64,000 nucleotides of DNA from Collinsella sp. TF08-11AT (GCF_003437035.1 NZ_QSRL01000001.1:186001-250000), one strand, 5' to 3'. Counted from the first letter of the stretch, positions 42,181 to 54,391 are shown. The notes: generated by a model not told the origin, from the letters alone. Numbers and translations are program-made.

Positions 42181-44808
42181 CTACTCGGCGTCGGGAACCT
42201 CGTAGGTGGCCGCCGGCGTGTTGTCGCACACAACGGTAAAGCCGCCGTCCTTGTCGACATCGACCGTCACCTGATCGCCCTCGCGCACCGTGCCGTCGAT
42301 GATGGCGGCGGCGATGGCATCCACGACCTCGCGCTGCACCAAACGCTTGAGCGGACGGGCGCCAAAGACCGGGTCCAGGCCGCCCACAGCAAGCATCTGC
42401 TTGGCCGCCGGGGTAATGGCAAGCGTCATGCGCTCCTTAGCCAGACGTGCGCGGACGTCAGCGAGCTGAATATCGACGATCTTTTCGATCTGCGCCATGC
42501 CGAGCGGATGGAACACCACGATATCGTCGATACGGTTGAGAAACTCGGGACGGAAGGTCTGAGCCATGGCCGCGTCGACCTGATGACGCATCTCCTCCTC
42601 GTCCTTGCCCGAAAGCTCGGCGATAGCCTTAGAGCCCACGTTGCTCGTCATGATGATGATCGTGTTCTTGAAGGACACCTGGCGACCCTGGCCGTCGGTC
42701 AGACGGCCGTCATCGAGCACCTGCAACAGCACGTTGAATACATCCGGGTGAGCCTTCTCCATCTCGTCGAGCAAGATCACGGAATACGGACGACGGCGCA
42801 CGGCCTCGGTAAGCTGGCCGCCCTCGTCGTATCCCACGTATCCCGGAGGCGCACCGATCAGACGCTGGACGCTGAACTTCTCCATGTACTCGGACATGTC
42901 GATACGCACGAGCGCACGCTCATCATCGAACAGGCACTCGGCCAGCGCCTTGGCGAGCTCGGTCTTGCCCACGCCGGTGGGGCCCAGGAAGAAGAAGCTG
43001 CCGATGGGCTTGTCCGGATCGGAGAGGCCCGCACGGCTGCGGCGCACGGCCGCGGCGACAGCGGAGACCGCCTCGTCCTGGCCGATGACGCGCTTATGCA
43101 GCTCGCCCTCCAAGCCCTTCAGCTTGTCGAGCTCGCCCTGCATCATCTTGGAGACGGGCACGCCGGTCCAAGCGCTCACGACCTCAGCGATCTCATCGGA
43201 GGTCACCTGCTCGTTGAGGCCCTCGCCGTCCTGCTGCTTTTGCGCCTCGAGCGCGGCCTCGGAATCCTGAATCTGCTGCTGCAGGCCCGGAATCACGGAG
43301 TAGCGCAGCTCGGACGCACGACCCAAATCGCCGTTGCGCGTTGCACGCTCCTCCTCGCTCTTTGCCTCGTCGAGCTTGCCCTTGAGCTCCTGCACGTGGT
43401 CGATGGCGTTCTTCTGGTTGAGCCAGCCGGCCTTTTGCACGTTGAGCTTTTCCTGGACCTCGGCAATCTCCTGGCGCAGGGCCTCCAGACGCTCCTTGGA
43501 GGCGTCGTCGGTCTCCTTCATGAGCGCCTGCTCCTCAATCTGCAGCTGGGTGAGCTGACGCGTGGTGGCGTCGATCTCGACCGGCATGCTGTCGAGCTCC
43601 ATGCGCAGGCGGCTTGCGGCCTCATCGACCAGGTCGATGGCCTTATCGGGCAGGAAGCGGTCGGCAATGTAGCGATCGGAGAGGTCGGCGGCCGCCACGA
43701 GCGCGCTATCGGTGATATGCACGCCGTGGAAGATCTCGTACTTCTCCTTGAGGCCACGCAGGATGGAGATGGTGTCCTCGACGGTGGGCTCGGAGACCAT
43801 CACGGTCTGGAAACGACGGGCGAGTGCCGCGTCCTTCTCGATGTACTTGCGATACTCGTCGAGCGTAGTCGCGCCGATCGCGTGCAAGTCGCCACGGGCA
43901 AGCGCCGGCTTCAGGATGTTGCCGGCGTCCATGGAGCCCTCGGTAGCGCCCGCGCCCACAATGGTGTGGAGCTCATCGATGAACAGGATGACCTTGCCTT
44001 GCGCCTTTTGGACTTCCTTGAGTACAGCCTTCAAGCGGTCCTCGAACTCACCACGGTACTTGGCACCGGCGACCAGCGCGCTCATGTCGAGCTCGATGAG
44101 GTCGCGGTCGCGCAGCGTGCTCGGCACGTCGCCGGCCACGATACGCTGGGCGATGCCCTCGACGATGGCCGTCTTGCCGACGCCCGGCTCGCCAATGAGC
44201 ACGGGGTTGTTCTTGGTGCGGCGGGACAGGACCTGGATGGTACGACGGATCTCGTCGGTACGGCCGATGACCGGGTCGAGCTTGCCGGCGCGGGCAAGGT
44301 CGCAGATATTGCGGCCGTACTGCTCCAGCGCCTCAAACTGGGTCTTGTCCTCGGCAGACGTCACGCGGTCATCGCCACGCAGCTCCTCGTAAACCTGCTC
44401 GATGCGCTCCTTGGTGACGCCGGCGTCGCGCAGCACGCGACCAGCCTCGCCCTTGTCCTCGGCAAGCGCCATCAGCAGATGCTCGGTCACCACAAAGCTG
44501 TCGCCCATCTTGGTGGCCTTCTTCTCGGCCTTTTCGATGACGCGGACGAGCTCGTTGGACAGGCCCATCTGCTGACCCTCGCCCGAAACCTTGGGCGCGT
44601 GGTCGATGGCATCCTGTGTGGAGCGTGCGAGCTGAGCCGGGTCGGCACCGATGCGCTCGATGATCACGGAGATATTGCGCTCGCCGGCACCGAGCAGGGC
44701 AGACAGCAGGTGGATCGGCTCCACCGCGCCGGCCTGCGCGTCGGCGGCCGTGCTCATGGCGGTTTGCAACGCCTCGCGCGACGTCATTGCTAGCTTATCG
44801 ATTCTCAT
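42181..44808 (-). CDS. clpB: Disaggregating chaperone ClpB
   Basis: Works with DnaK to pull proteins out of aggregates. The 875-residue length is normal. An N-terminal Clp repeat domain (1-~150, start [20 protein letters not shown]) is followed by the first ATPase module with Walker A GEPGVGKT (about 208), the coiled-coil middle domain (about 400-530) and the second ATPase with GPTGVGKT (about 608). The C-terminal sequence ends PDAE. Its promoter carries the same element as dnaK (44898-44924). Confidence 0.97.
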   Translation of the reverse strand: MRIDKLAMTSREALQTAMSTAADAQAGAVEPIHLLSALLGAGERNISVIIERIGADPAQLARSTQDAIDHAPKVSGEGQQMGLSNELVRVIEKAEKKATKMGDSFVVTEHLLMALAEDKGEAGRVLRDAGVTKERIEQVYEELRGDDRVTSAEDKTQFEALEQYGRNICDLARAGKLDPVIGRTDEIRRTIQVLSRRTKNNPVLIGEPGVGKTAIVEGIAQRIVAGDVPSTLRDRDLIELDMSALVAGAKYRGEFEDRLKAVLKEVQKAQGKVILFIDELHTIVGAGATEGSMDAGNILKPALARGDLHAIGATTLDEYRKYIEKDAALARRFQTVMVSEPTVEDTISILRGLKEKYEIFHGVHITDSALVAAADLSDRYIADRFLPDKAIDLVDEAASRLRMELDSMPVEIDATTRQLTQLQIEEQALMKETDDASKERLEALRQEIAEVQEKLNVQKAGWLNQKNAIDHVQELKGKLDEAKSEEERATRNGDLGRASELRYSVIPGLQQQIQDSEAALEAQKQQDGEGLNEQVTSDEIAEVVSAWTGVPVSKMMQGELDKLKGLEGELHKRVIGQDEAVSAVAAAVRRSRAGLSDPDKPIGSFFFLGPTGVGKTELAKALAECLFDDERALVRIDMSEYMEKFSVQRLIGAPPGYVGYDEGGQLTEAVRRRPYSVILLDEMEKAHPDVFNVLLQVLDDGRLTDGQGRQVSFKNTIIIMTSNVGSKAIAELSGKDEEEMRHQVDAAMAQTFRPEFLNRIDDIVVFHPLGMAQIEKIVDIQLADVRARLAKERMTLAITPAAKQMLAVGGLDPVFGARPLKRLVQREVVDAIAAAIIDGTVREGDQVTVDVDKDGGFTVVCDNTPAATYEVPDAE

Positions 44809-44897
44809 GGAATCACCTCTCTTGGGGCGGCCGCCCTACGGGGCGGCTTCACGTTGTTCGAGAAGTATTGTTGCCAGCTTTGCGCGATCTTATACAC

Positions 44898-44924
44898 AAA
44901 TCTAAGTCTCTATATATAAGATTT
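44898..44924 (-). promoter_or_regulatory. Heat-shock operator candidate at clpB (shared with dnaK)
   Basis: AAATCTAAGTC-N5-ATATAAGATTT, identical in both 11-base flanks to 53617-53643 upstream of dnaK. The outer parts form a dyad (AAATCT/AGATTT). On the minus strand it is followed by TGTATAAG, a likely -10, so it covers the promoter. HspR is the obvious candidate reader, though the match to the classical HAIR site is poor. Confidence 0.75.
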
Positions 44925-44985
44925 TCTGAGTGATTAATGGATAGGGTACTGAGATGTCAGCCCGCCGCTGCCCAGGCGCACTACC

Positions 44986-45310
44986 GTCTCGATCTGTAAC
45001 ATCTAGCAGCCATTTTTAATCCTAGATGTTACAGATCGAGACGAATTGTTCAGCGGCGCCCGTTTGTCTCAATCTGTAACATCTACTCGGCAAATTAGGG
45101 TCTAACTGTTACAGATCGAGACAAACAGAAGACACCCGAATCGAAAATCTCAATCTGTAACACCAGGCCCACTTTTAGCGGCCAAGATGTAACAAATCGA
45201 GACAAACGAAACCACCACAAAGGTGCCTGTCCCCTTTGTGGTGGTCCAGAGAAGAATCAGCCCCGATTAAAAGAGGCGGCATCAAGCCCAGTCTACGTTT
45301 GGCGACCCCA
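44986..45310. repeat. Stacked-hairpin direct repeat, left copy (family B)
   Basis: Four hairpins in a row. The first three have arms of the type GTCTCGATCTGTAACATCTAG and its complement: 44986-45006/45022-45042, 45062-45080/45108-45126 and 45148-45162/~45187-45203. The fourth is ACCACCACAAAGG/CCCTTTGTGGTGGT (45211-45245). A tail with AAAAGAGGCGGC and TCAAGCCCAGTCT follows. The same order recurs at 46130-46470. Confidence 0.85.
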
Positions 45311-45430
45311 AATCGAAGCCCAATGGGGCCTTTCAGCCCCCTCATTCCGGGCGGTCGCTTTCTTTTGAATATTGTCGTAAGCTGGTATCACTTATCTTAC
45401 TGAATGCATACTGTTTGCGAGGTACTCGCC

Positions 45431-46078
45431 GTGAAACGCTCCACCTATATCGGCCTGCTCGTCTTAGCGTTTGCGATTACCGCAGTCGGCGTAGGAATTA
45501 TCTATCTCGCATTTCTCCCCGCCTCTGCGACGCAGGCGGCGGTTGAGACCGTAAGCTATCCCATCGAGGTCCTCACCGATATTGTCAAACCCGATTCGAT
45601 CACCGTCGATTTTGACGGTACGCCCGCAGCGCTTGGGATCAGCAACTATCCCCGTATCGAACTTGGGGCCAGGCGCTACACCAAAGATGAGCAACTTATC
45701 GGCAAGGCAACCAGTTTACTCAAAGGCAAGACGTTTAAGCGATGGTACGGCGCCGCAATATATCGAGCCAAGAAAGGCCAAATGAATGGCGGGTATTATT
45801 CGACCCTTGAGCTCGATGCGGCAAACGGGAGCAGATTGTGCAACGTCTCATACGACCCCGGCTGCGTGGACAATGAAGGACCGGGGGTCTATATCTCGGA
45901 TGGCGACGTAATCTACGTCATGGAAGGCGACCAAACGGCAGTTGTCGATTTTATGGATCGGTGTACCGAGGATGCCTACGAACAAACCTGCGAGCCCGAT
46001 CCGCAGACAGCGCGCAACAGTGGCTCGGCACGCACTTGGCTATTTGACGATGAAATAACCTGGACCCCATCGAAATAA
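45431..46078 (+). CDS. Membrane-anchored hypothetical protein between repeats
   Basis: A 215-residue protein with GTG start (GAGG eight bases upstream; an ATG at 45404 lacks a site), basic start VKRSTY, a membrane span at about 5-26 and an outside domain with four cysteines (LCNVSYDPGC, RCTEDAYEQTC) that could make two disulfides. It is the only gene between two direct-repeat blocks and is oriented away from clpB. No family recognised. Confidence 0.65.
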   Translation: MKRSTYIGLLVLAFAITAVGVGIIYLAFLPASATQAAVETVSYPIEVLTDIVKPDSITVDFDGTPAALGISNYPRIELGARRYTKDEQLIGKATSLLKGKTFKRWYGAAIYRAKKGQMNGGYYSTLELDAANGSRLCNVSYDPGCVDNEGPGVYISDGDVIYVMEGDQTAVVDFMDRCTEDAYEQTCEPDPQTARNSGSARTWLFDDEITWTPSK

Positions 46079-46576
46079 GGACCCGCCGGGCAGGCACCTT
46101 TGTGGTGGTTTCGGCTCCGATGTTCCACTGTCTCGATTTGTAACATCTAGCGGCCCTTTTCGATCCTAGATGTTACAGATTTAGATGAAGCGATCGACGG
46201 CGACCGTTTGTCTCAATCTGTAACAATTACTCGGCAAATAGGGGCCCAGATGTTACAGATCGAGATGAACCGCGGAGCCTCGTCCAATAATCTTAATCTG
46301 TAACAGCAGGCACGCTTTTAATAGCCCAGCTGTTACAGATCGAGACAAATGGGACCACCACAAAGGGGGCAGGCACCTTTGTGGTGGTCCCAGCGATACC
46401 CGCCTCAAAAAAGAAGCCACCCCAATAAAAAGAGGCGGCTTCAAGCTCAGTCTTTTTTAGCGTCCCTCAAGACCCAACGAGAACGTCGCGGTAGCCCCGG
46501 ACACACCTTTCCCTCGGGCGACCCTCGCGAAGCGCGTGAGCACGAGGGAAAGGTGTGGCAGGGGCGTACAGCAGAG
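46079..46576. other. Intergenic: repeat block and aconitase 3' flank
   Basis: Contains an extra half unit CAGGCACCTTTGTGGTGGT (46091-46109), the right repeat copy (46130-46470) and a hairpin-like CACACCTTTCCCTCG...CGAGGGAAAGGTGTG (46500-46557) that can serve as terminator region for the hydratase gene. No gene seen. Confidence 0.6.
46130..46470. repeat. Stacked-hairpin direct repeat, right copy (family B)
   Basis: Same order as the left copy: GTCTCGATTTGTAACATCTAG/CTAGATGTTACAGAT (46130-46150/46166-46186), GTTTGTCTCAATCTGTAAC/GTTACAGATCGAGAT (46206-46224/46252-46266), TCTTAATCTGTAACAGC/GCTGTTACAGATCGAGA (46291-46307/46329-46345), ACCACCACAAAGG/CCTTTGTGGTGGT (46354-46388), then AAAAGAGGCGGC and TCAAGCTCAGTCT. 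Arms are better conserved as pairs than the loops. Confidence 0.85.
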
Positions 46577-48877
46577 TCACTCGGCAGCGGCCTTGAACTT
46601 GTTGTAGTTGATCAGGCAGCCGGCCTTGACGATGGCACGCTCCTCTGCCGTCATATCGGCAATGTAGAGCTCAATCTGCTCGACCGCACCATCGGCGCGC
46701 ACCACGTAGGCGGCGATGTCCTTTAGGTCGCCATCGAGCGCGGCACGGATACCCGGCACAAAGACGTAATCGCCCACCTCAAAGCTGGGCTCGGCCTCCA
46801 TCTGGAAGGGCACCATGCCCCAGTTCATCACGTTGGAGCGATAGCGCTTGGTGGCGTACTCGTGGACGATGTTGGCCAGACCGCCGATCACGCGCTGGCA
46901 GCTCGCGGCCTGCTCGCGGGCAGAACCGTCGCCAGGCTTCTTGGCATAAATCATGGAGCCGAGCTCGGTCGCCTTGGCATCGGCCGCGACACCCGCGCCG
47001 GTCAGTGCCTCGAACACACCGGCAAGCTCGGCATCGAGCGCGGTCAAGTCGCCCGCGGCCTCACCGGCAACGCGGCGCTTCTCTACGGCGTCAACCTCCT
47101 TGGAGCGGCCCACGTAGGCAGGGTCGCGGCGGCTGAGCGTAAACTCGGCCAGACCCAGCGGGTTGGAGCGGAAGGAGCTCGTCTCGCCCGAGGGAATGAG
47201 CTCGTCGGTCGTGGTGACCGGGTCCATGATCTTGGAGCACACCTTGAGCAGGATGTCGTCGCCGAGGGGCTCCATCGCGGGCCATGGCTTGATGTTGGGG
47301 CCTTCGACCAGCTCGTCGGCAGGCTCGGCCTTGCCAAAGCCCCAGTACACGCGCTTTTTGTACGGCGCGTCGTCAAAGGTGTACTCGCAGGCCTCGTCCC
47401 ACGTCTCCTCGGGCAGGTCGGTCGCCGGCGTCAGGACGCCGCCGTTGGCCGCCGTCGCCGCAATGGAGCGGGCGTCCATCAGGGCCACGGCGCTCAGCTG
47501 GCCATTACCCGGCTTGGAACCCTCGCGATTGGGGAAGTTGCGCGTAGTGTGGCGGATCGAAAGGCCGTTGTTTGCAGGCGTGTCGCCGGCGCCAAAGCAC
47601 GGGCCGCAGAATGCCGTGCGCACGATCGCGCCGGCCTCCATAAGGTCGTAGATATAGCCACGGCGCGTAAGCTCGAGTGCCACGGGCTGGCTCGTGGGAT
47701 AGACCGACAGCGAGAACTCGCCGCAGCCGGTGTTGGCGCCCTTGAGCACGCGGGCAGCCTGGACCACGGAGTCGTAGTTGCCGCCCGAGCAGCCGGCGAT
47801 AACGCCCTGCTGCACGTGCAGCTTGCCGTCGACGATCTTGTCGAGCAGGCTAAAGTGCGTCTTGCCCTCGCCGATCTTGGCAGCCTCGAGCTCAACCTCG
47901 TGCAGGATGTCCTCGAGGTTCTCGTTGAGTTCGTCGATCTCAAAGCCGTTGGAAGGATGGAACGGCAGGGCGATCATGGGCTTGATGCTCGACAGGTCGA
48001 CCTCGACGCAGCCGTCGTAGTAGGCGACATCGGCGGGCTTGAGCTCGCGGTAGTCGTCGCCACGGCCGTGCATGGCCAAAAACGCGTGCGTGTCCTCATC
48101 GGTTGCCCAGATGGAGGAAAGGCAGGTGGTCTCGGTGGTCATGACATCGACGCCGTTACGGTAGTCGGTCGTCATGCTCGCGATACCGGGGCCCACGAAC
48201 TCCATGACCTTGTTCTTAACGTAACCCTTGGCAAAGACGGCACGGATGATGGCGAGCGCCACGTCGTGCGGGCCGACGCCGGGGCGCGGGGCGCCCGTGA
48301 GGTAGATGGCAACGACGCCGGGATAGGCGACATCGTAGGTGTCACGCAGCAGCTGCTTTGCCAGCTCGCCACCGCCCTCGCCCACGGCCATGGTGCCCAG
48401 AGCGCCGTAGCGGGTGTGCGAGTCGGAGCCCAAGATCATCTTGCCGCAGCCGGCGAAGTTCTCACGCATAAAGGAGTGGATGACGGCGATGTGCGGCGGA
48501 ACGAAGATGCCGCCGTACTTTTTGGCAGCCGAGAGACCAAAGACGTGGTCGTCCTCGTTGATGGTGCCGCCCACGGCGCACAGCGAGTTATGGCAGTTGG
48601 TGAGCACGTAGGGCAGCGGGAACTGCTCCATGCCCGAGGCACGCGCCGTCTGGATGATGCCGACAAAGGTGATGTCGTGGCTCGCCATGGCGTCGAAGCG
48701 GATCTTGAGCGCCTCGGGGTCGCCGGACGTATTGTGTGCCTGAAGGATCGAATACGCGATGGTGCCACGCTTGGCATCCTCGGGCGTCTGCGTAATACCG
48801 CGCTCAGCAGCCTCGGCCGCAGGCACAACCTCGCTGCCACGGCGCAGGTAGATGCCGTCCTCGTACAGCTTGACCAT
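46577..48877 (-). CDS. Aconitase-family hydratase (YbhJ-like)
   Basis: A 766-residue member of the aconitase superfamily with the 4Fe-4S cysteines visible in AGCSGGN and FCGPCFGAG, the substrate-site motif [19 protein letters not shown], and the mobile C-terminal swivel domain near the end. It resembles the uncharacterised hydratase group near E. coli YbhJ more than AcnA/AcnB, so citrate/isocitrate activity is not assured. ATG 48877 with GGGAGAC upstream gives the family start [14 protein letters not shown]; the open frame extends to 48973. Single gene. Confidence 0.85.
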   Translation of the reverse strand: MVKLYEDGIYLRRGSEVVPAAEAAERGITQTPEDAKRGTIAYSILQAHNTSGDPEALKIRFDAMASHDITFVGIIQTARASGMEQFPLPYVLTNCHNSLCAVGGTINEDDHVFGLSAAKKYGGIFVPPHIAVIHSFMRENFAGCGKMILGSDSHTRYGALGTMAVGEGGGELAKQLLRDTYDVAYPGVVAIYLTGAPRPGVGPHDVALAIIRAVFAKGYVKNKVMEFVGPGIASMTTDYRNGVDVMTTETTCLSSIWATDEDTHAFLAMHGRGDDYRELKPADVAYYDGCVEVDLSSIKPMIALPFHPSNGFEIDELNENLEDILHEVELEAAKIGEGKTHFSLLDKIVDGKLHVQQGVIAGCSGGNYDSVVQAARVLKGANTGCGEFSLSVYPTSQPVALELTRRGYIYDLMEAGAIVRTAFCGPCFGAGDTPANNGLSIRHTTRNFPNREGSKPGNGQLSAVALMDARSIAATAANGGVLTPATDLPEETWDEACEYTFDDAPYKKRVYWGFGKAEPADELVEGPNIKPWPAMEPLGDDILLKVCSKIMDPVTTTDELIPSGETSSFRSNPLGLAEFTLSRRDPAYVGRSKEVDAVEKRRVAGEAAGDLTALDAELAGVFEALTGAGVAADAKATELGSMIYAKKPGDGSAREQAASCQRVIGGLANIVHEYATKRYRSNVMNWGMVPFQMEAEPSFEVGDYVFVPGIRAALDGDLKDIAAYVVRADGAVEQIELYIADMTAEERAIVKAGCLINYNKFKAAAE

Positions 48878-49205
48878 ACTGTCTCCCACTCTGCCCAAAC
48901 AATTTGGGCGCATAGCATACATTCGTTCAATATCGTGCCATAGAACGGTTGCGAGTGGGTTACGAATCTGCAACGTTCACTTTATCTCGGTAAAGTAAAG
49001 GACGAGCCCCTTTGCATCACTCTCTTGACAAGGAGTGTCCCAAAGTGCCGGCAGAAAAGGAACGTCCCCAAGTGCCGAAATGACGAGAGTGGATAATCTC
49101 CCATTTTGAGCCTGTATAAAGGCCAAAAACGGCAGATTATCCACTCTCATTTTGGGGCACTCATTTAAGTCTGTCCCCAATGAGTGCCCGGCAGCGCCGG
49201 CGGAG
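48878..49205. other. Intergenic between hydratase gene and hspR
   Basis: No gene seen. Holds a copy of the GTGCCGGCAG repeat (49031-49067) and the long palindrome 49075-49160. Confidence 0.5.
49031..49160. repeat. Dispersed repeat copy 2 and long palindrome
   Basis: 49031-49067 is the second copy of the 37-base block at 9492-9528. It runs into a palindrome whose core arms GAGAGTGGATAATCT (49085-49099) and AGATTATCCACTCTC (49134-49148) pair perfectly, with weaker pairing extending outward (GTGCC.../...GGCAC) and inward (CATTTTG/CAAAA). It may end hspR-operon transcripts arriving from the right. Confidence 0.75.
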
Positions 49206-49622
49206 CTATACGTCGCCGCCCGTGCCCAGCAGCTTGCGCATGACTTGCTCGGGGTTGACCGAGCCGTCGCGCGGGGCCAGGGCGGTAATCTTCTTTTGCA
49301 TCTTGTACTCGTGCAGCTCGTCCTCGAGCTGGCGCACGCGAGCGCGGAGCTTCTCGTTCTCGCGCTCGCGCTCCTCGGCACGCTCCTTCATATCGAGGAT
49401 GCGCACCACGCCGGCAAGGTTGATGCCCTCGTCGGTCAGTTGGTTGATGAGCTCCAGGCGCTCGATATCGGCACGCGAATACAGACGCGTGTTGCCGCCC
49501 GAGCGCTGGGGGTTCACCAGGCCCTTGGACTCGTAGACGCGCAGAGTCTGCGGATGCATGCCGGTCAGCTCGGCCGCCACGCTGATCATGTACAGCGGTT
49601 TGTTCCTATTGTCCTCGGCCAT
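49206..49622 (-). CDS. hspR: HspR heat-shock repressor (MerR family)
   Basis: A 138-residue regulator: MerR-type helix-turn-helix (MISVAAELTGMHPQTLRVYE, GNTRLYSRADIERLELINQL) followed by a coiled coil (about 75-105) and a short end with VMRKLLGTGG. Last gene of dnaK-grpE-dnaJ-hspR, the actinobacterial order in which HspR with DnaK represses its own operon and clpB. The shared element at clpB and dnaK promoters is its likely target. Confidence 0.94.
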   Translation of the reverse strand: MAEDNRNKPLYMISVAAELTGMHPQTLRVYESKGLVNPQRSGGNTRLYSRADIERLELINQLTDEGINLAGVVRILDMKERAEERERENEKLRARVRQLEDELHEYKMQKKITALAPRDGSVNPEQVMRKLLGTGGDV

Positions 49623-49695
49623 GCTACCTGACCCCTTTCCGTCTCACTATCGTCCATCATAAGCCTGCGGCCAGCCCGTGGGCCACGCAACCGCC

Positions 49696-50661
49696 CTAGT
49701 ACGTCGCCTTGTAACGATTGACCTTCTCGCGATAGTCGCGTGTGTCGGCCTCGCGCAGCTTGGTCATGGCATCGCGCTCATCGTCGGACAGGTTCGTGGG
49801 AACCTGCACCTTGATCTCGACGAGCAGCGCGCCCGTGCGGCCACGGTGCTTAACATCGGGCGCGCCCATCTCCTTAAAGCGGAACTTCTTGCCCGTCTGG
49901 GTACCCGCGGGCACCTTCAGACGAACCGTCGCGCCGCCGGGTGTGGGCACATCCACCGTGCAGCCGAGCGCCGCCTCGTAAACCGAGATCGGTACCTCCA
50001 TGGTCACATCGGCACCCTTGCGCTTAAACAGCGGGTGCTCCTCCACATGCGTGGTCACGACCAGGTCGCCGCGCTCGCCACCCGCAACGCCATACTCGCC
50101 GCGACGCTTGTAGCGTAGCTTGCCGCCGTCGACCGCGCCCGCGGGCACCGAGACCGTAATGGTCTGCTGCTCACCTGTCGAAGGAATGCGATAGGTGACC
50201 TTGTGCGTCACGCCGCGAAACGCGTCCTCGGCCGTCACATCGACGGTCAGCGACAGGTCGCCGCCCTTGCGCGCGCGGCTGCGACCCGCGCCGGCACCGG
50301 CAGCACCCGCAGCCCCGGCAAAGCCCGAGCCCCAATCGCTGCCCCAGGCGCCGTTGCCGCTAAAGATGCTGTCGAAGATATCGCCCCAGCCGCTGGCGCC
50401 CGCGCCGGCACCGTAGCCGCCGCCATACGCGCCGCCCGTGCCCGGCATGCCGCCAAACATGAGCATCTGGTCGTACTCTTTGCGTTTCTTCTCGTCCGAA
50501 AGCGTCTCGTAGGCCTCGCTGATTTCCTTAAACTTGGCCTCGTCGCCGCCGGCATCGGGGTGATATTTTTGCGCGAGCTTGCGAAACGCGCTCTTGATCT
50601 CTTTGTCGGAGGCGCTCTTGGATACGCCCAGGATGTCATAGAAGGTTTTGCCTGCAGCCAT
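49696..50661 (-). CDS. dnaJ: J-domain co-chaperone, zinc-finger-less DnaJ (CbpA type)
   Basis: Stimulates DnaK ATPase and delivers clients. The 321-residue protein has a J domain (about 4-68) with HPD in [10 protein letters not shown], a Gly/Ala-rich stretch (about 75-135) and the two C-terminal beta domains ([20 protein letters not shown] ... [20 protein letters not shown]). The four CxxCxGxG zinc repeats of class I DnaJ are absent, so this is a class II protein although it occupies the dnaJ position. ATG 50661 has GGAG upstream. Follows grpE after a hairpin. Confidence 0.92.
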   Translation of the reverse strand: MAAGKTFYDILGVSKSASDKEIKSAFRKLAQKYHPDAGGDEAKFKEISEAYETLSDEKKRKEYDQMLMFGGMPGTGGAYGGGYGAGAGASGWGDIFDSIFSGNGAWGSDWGSGFAGAAGAAGAGAGRSRARKGGDLSLTVDVTAEDAFRGVTHKVTYRIPSTGEQQTITVSVPAGAVDGGKLRYKRRGEYGVAGGERGDLVVTTHVEEHPLFKRKGADVTMEVPISVYEAALGCTVDVPTPGGATVRLKVPAGTQTGKKFRFKEMGAPDVKHRGRTGALLVEIKVQVPTNLSDDERDAMTKLREADTRDYREKVNRYKATY

Positions 50662-50736
50662 CGTAGCTCCTCTCCTGTTACGTCCGCCGCCCATGCAGAC
50701 GACGGCTCATGCTGTCATATGGCACTAGGCCAGAAA

Positions 50737-50762
50737 GGGCCCCGGGTGTTGCCCCGGGGCCC
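50737..50762 (-). terminator. Hairpin between grpE and dnaJ
   Basis: GGGCCCCGGG (50737-50746) pairs with CCCGGGGCCC (50753-50762); on the minus strand TTTCTGG follows. It may partly end transcription, lowering dnaJ-hspR relative to dnaK-grpE. Confidence 0.7.
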
Positions 50763-50769
50763 TTCTCAA

Positions 50770-51612
50770 TTACTCCTCGGTGCTCTCGGCCGTGTCGGCC
50801 GTAGCATCCTCGGGTGCCGCTTCGGGCTCCGGTGCGGGGCGCTTCTCGCCGCCGTAGGTCACCGTCACCATCGCGGAACGCAGAATACGATCCGCCATGC
50901 GGTAGCCCTTCTGGTATACGTCGTTGACGGTCTCGTCATACTGCGATGCGTCCTCGACGCGACCCACAGCCTGGTGCTCGAGCGGATCGAACGCCTCGCC
51001 CTTGGGGTCGATGGGCTCAACGCCCTCGTGCGCGAACACGTCGAGCAGCTTGGCATGTACCGCATCGACGCCGTCGACGAACTGCTTAAAGTCGTCGGAA
51101 AGCTCTTGGCTGCGGGCATGGTCGATCGCGCGCTCGATATCGTCGATCACCGGCAACAGCGCGGCGACAAGCTTCTCGGTCGCGCGCTCGCGCTCGGCAA
51201 TGCGCTCGTTGGCGGTGCGGCGACGGAAGTTCTCCCAGTCGGCCTGCAGGCGGGCGGTGCGCTCGGTAGCGTCCTTTGCCTTGTCCTCGGCGGCCTTCTG
51301 AGCCTCTGCCGCAGCATCGAGCTCGCGGCGCACGTCGGCAAGCTCCTTTTGGGCCTGCTCGAACTTGAGCTTAAAGTCGTTGTCGGCGGCTTCCTCACCG
51401 GCGCGGATAGCGGCTTCCACCATCTCGTCCTCGGTCATCGTCGCCTCCTTGTTGGAATCCTCTACCTGGTTCTCGGCAGCCTCGGCGGCCTCGGCCTCGT
51501 TGGCCTCGGTATCGTCGACGGCCTCTACGGGAATCTTCACGTCCTTCTCCTCAGAGTCAACGGGGGCGGCGCCGGCGGCAGCCGCCTCCGTGCGAGCTTT
51601 ACGGGCGGACAT
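50770..51612 (-). CDS. grpE: Nucleotide exchange factor GrpE
   Basis: Releases ADP from DnaK. The 280-residue protein is longer than usual because of an acidic, disordered N-terminus (about 1-75). The coiled coil (about 80-130, LQADWENFRRRTANERIAER) and the C-terminal beta domain with HQAVGRVEDAS and VNDVYQKGYRMADRILRSAM are clear. It starts 2 bases after the dnaK stop codon in transcription order. Confidence 0.96.
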   Translation of the reverse strand: MSARKARTEAAAAGAAPVDSEEKDVKIPVEAVDDTEANEAEAAEAAENQVEDSNKEATMTEDEMVEAAIRAGEEAADNDFKLKFEQAQKELADVRRELDAAAEAQKAAEDKAKDATERTARLQADWENFRRRTANERIAERERATEKLVAALLPVIDDIERAIDHARSQELSDDFKQFVDGVDAVHAKLLDVFAHEGVEPIDPKGEAFDPLEHQAVGRVEDASQYDETVNDVYQKGYRMADRILRSAMVTVTYGGEKRPAPEPEAAPEDATADTAESTEE

Positions 51613-51614
51613 GA

Positions 51615-53507
<1,893 letters not shown>

Positions 53508-53616
53508 TAGAAATTCCCTCTCTCTTTTGCGTTCGCGTCGCCTCGACGGTCTGTCGCGCGGCGCTTCGGCTTGTCTTTCAGGATGTAGTGTATCCCCTTA
53601 TGGGCTGGAATATACA

Positions 53617-53643
53617 AAATCTAAGTCAATTCATATAAGATTT
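53617..53643 (-). promoter_or_regulatory. Heat-shock operator candidate at dnaK (shared with clpB)
   Basis: AAATCTAAGTC-N5-ATATAAGATTT, the same 11+11 bases as at clpB; only the five centre bases differ. On the minus strand TGTATATT follows within a few bases and can be the -10. About 110 bases of leader separate it from the dnaK start. Confidence 0.75.
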
Positions 53644-53772
53644 CTTATCTCTGAGAGTTTAGGTTCTCAAATGTGCAGGTAGATGCACTGTTTGAGTTCT
53701 CGGCAAATCTATTGAGATCTATGTAGAGATGGCTGAGGTTTGCGTCCGGGGGTGCCTGGGGGCCGTCTTGCG

Positions 53773-53942
53773 GCAAGCGCATCCCGGTTTGAGCGTGGAT
53801 TCCGGGTCGCAGTTTCCGTCTGAAGGCTCAACCGGAAACCGTATCCCGTTTTGAGAGCTGATACCGGGTCGCAGTTTCCGCTAGCGGGCCCAACCGGAAA
53901 CTGCGACCCGGTTTTCGGCCAAATAACGGGATGCCCTTTCCG
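53773..53942. repeat. Stacked hairpin repeat family A, locus 2
   Basis: Three hairpins built from GGAAACTGCGACCCGG-type arms and their complements (for example CCGGAAACCGTATCCCG with CGGGTCGCAGTTTCCG), separated by 10-20 base loops. Same family and same number of hairpins as 29503-29705. Confidence 0.8.
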
Positions 53943-54165
53943 CAGGCGCGCTCAATAGGTCAATATTACAAGTCACCTATAGCTAACATTTGCGCAGCTC
54001 AACGGCCCCACCTGCGCGTTTTTTAGTAAACCTTGGCATACTCGGCGAACGGTATGAAGATGCCGGCCAGAGGGTATTGCAAACGGTCGCTCCCGTGGTA
54101 TGTTTTTGCCCGAATCAAACCGGCGCGCATCGCCTGTAGCGTCGGTCAACAGAGAGGAAACTACC

Positions 54166-54351
54166 ATGGCTCATCCCGTAATTGATGCCGACGAGTGCAT
54201 CGCTTGTGGCGTTTGCGTCGACTCCTGCCCCGCTGGCGTTCTGGAGCTCCAGGACGTCGCTACCGTCGCTGACGAGGACTCCTGCGTCGCCTGTGGCGCT
54301 TGCCAGGACGCTTGCCCCGCCGGCGCGATCACCGAGATCGTCGAGGAGTAA
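54166..54351 (+). CDS. 2[4Fe-4S] ferredoxin
   Basis: A 61-residue clostridial-type ferredoxin with two Cys sets, CIACGVCVDSCP and CVACGACQDACP, each able to hold one 4Fe-4S cluster. It is a low-potential electron carrier and a natural partner of pyruvate:ferredoxin oxidoreductase. ATG 54166 has GAGGAAA upstream. Monocistronic, ended by a strong hairpin. Confidence 0.96.
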   Translation: MAHPVIDADECIACGVCVDSCPAGVLELQDVATVADEDSCVACGACQDACPAGAITEIVEE

Positions 54352-54391
54352 CAACTCCCTCACTTGCACACTCACAAGTACACCGTGCACA

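Larger units (their letters stand above)
44809..45430. other. Intergenic: clpB promoter plus repeat block
   Basis: The first ~120 bases hold the clpB control element. From 44986 the stretch is filled by the left copy of a ~330-bp repeat made of stacked hairpins. The final part (45311-45430) leads into the anchored-protein gene; a -10 like TATCACTT string near 45383 is unclear. Confidence 0.6.
53508..54165. other. Intergenic: dnaK promoter and repeat block
   Basis: No gene. The left part carries the dnaK control element (53617-53643); the middle carries family A hairpins (53773-53942); the right part is the leader of the ferredoxin gene with AGAGAGGAAA before the start and a TATGTTT string near 54098 as a possible -10. 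Confidence 0.6.

Noticed and set aside
42169..44793. 874-codon plus-strand frame opposite clpB, and similar frames opposite dnaK, the hydratase and the oxidoreductase
   Set aside because: Same shadow effect; the minus-strand genes are unmistakable.
44986..46388. Regular repeats that could be taken for a CRISPR array
   Set aside because: Units are inverted pairs with variable loops and flanking hairpins, not direct repeats of constant length with constant spacers; no cas genes.
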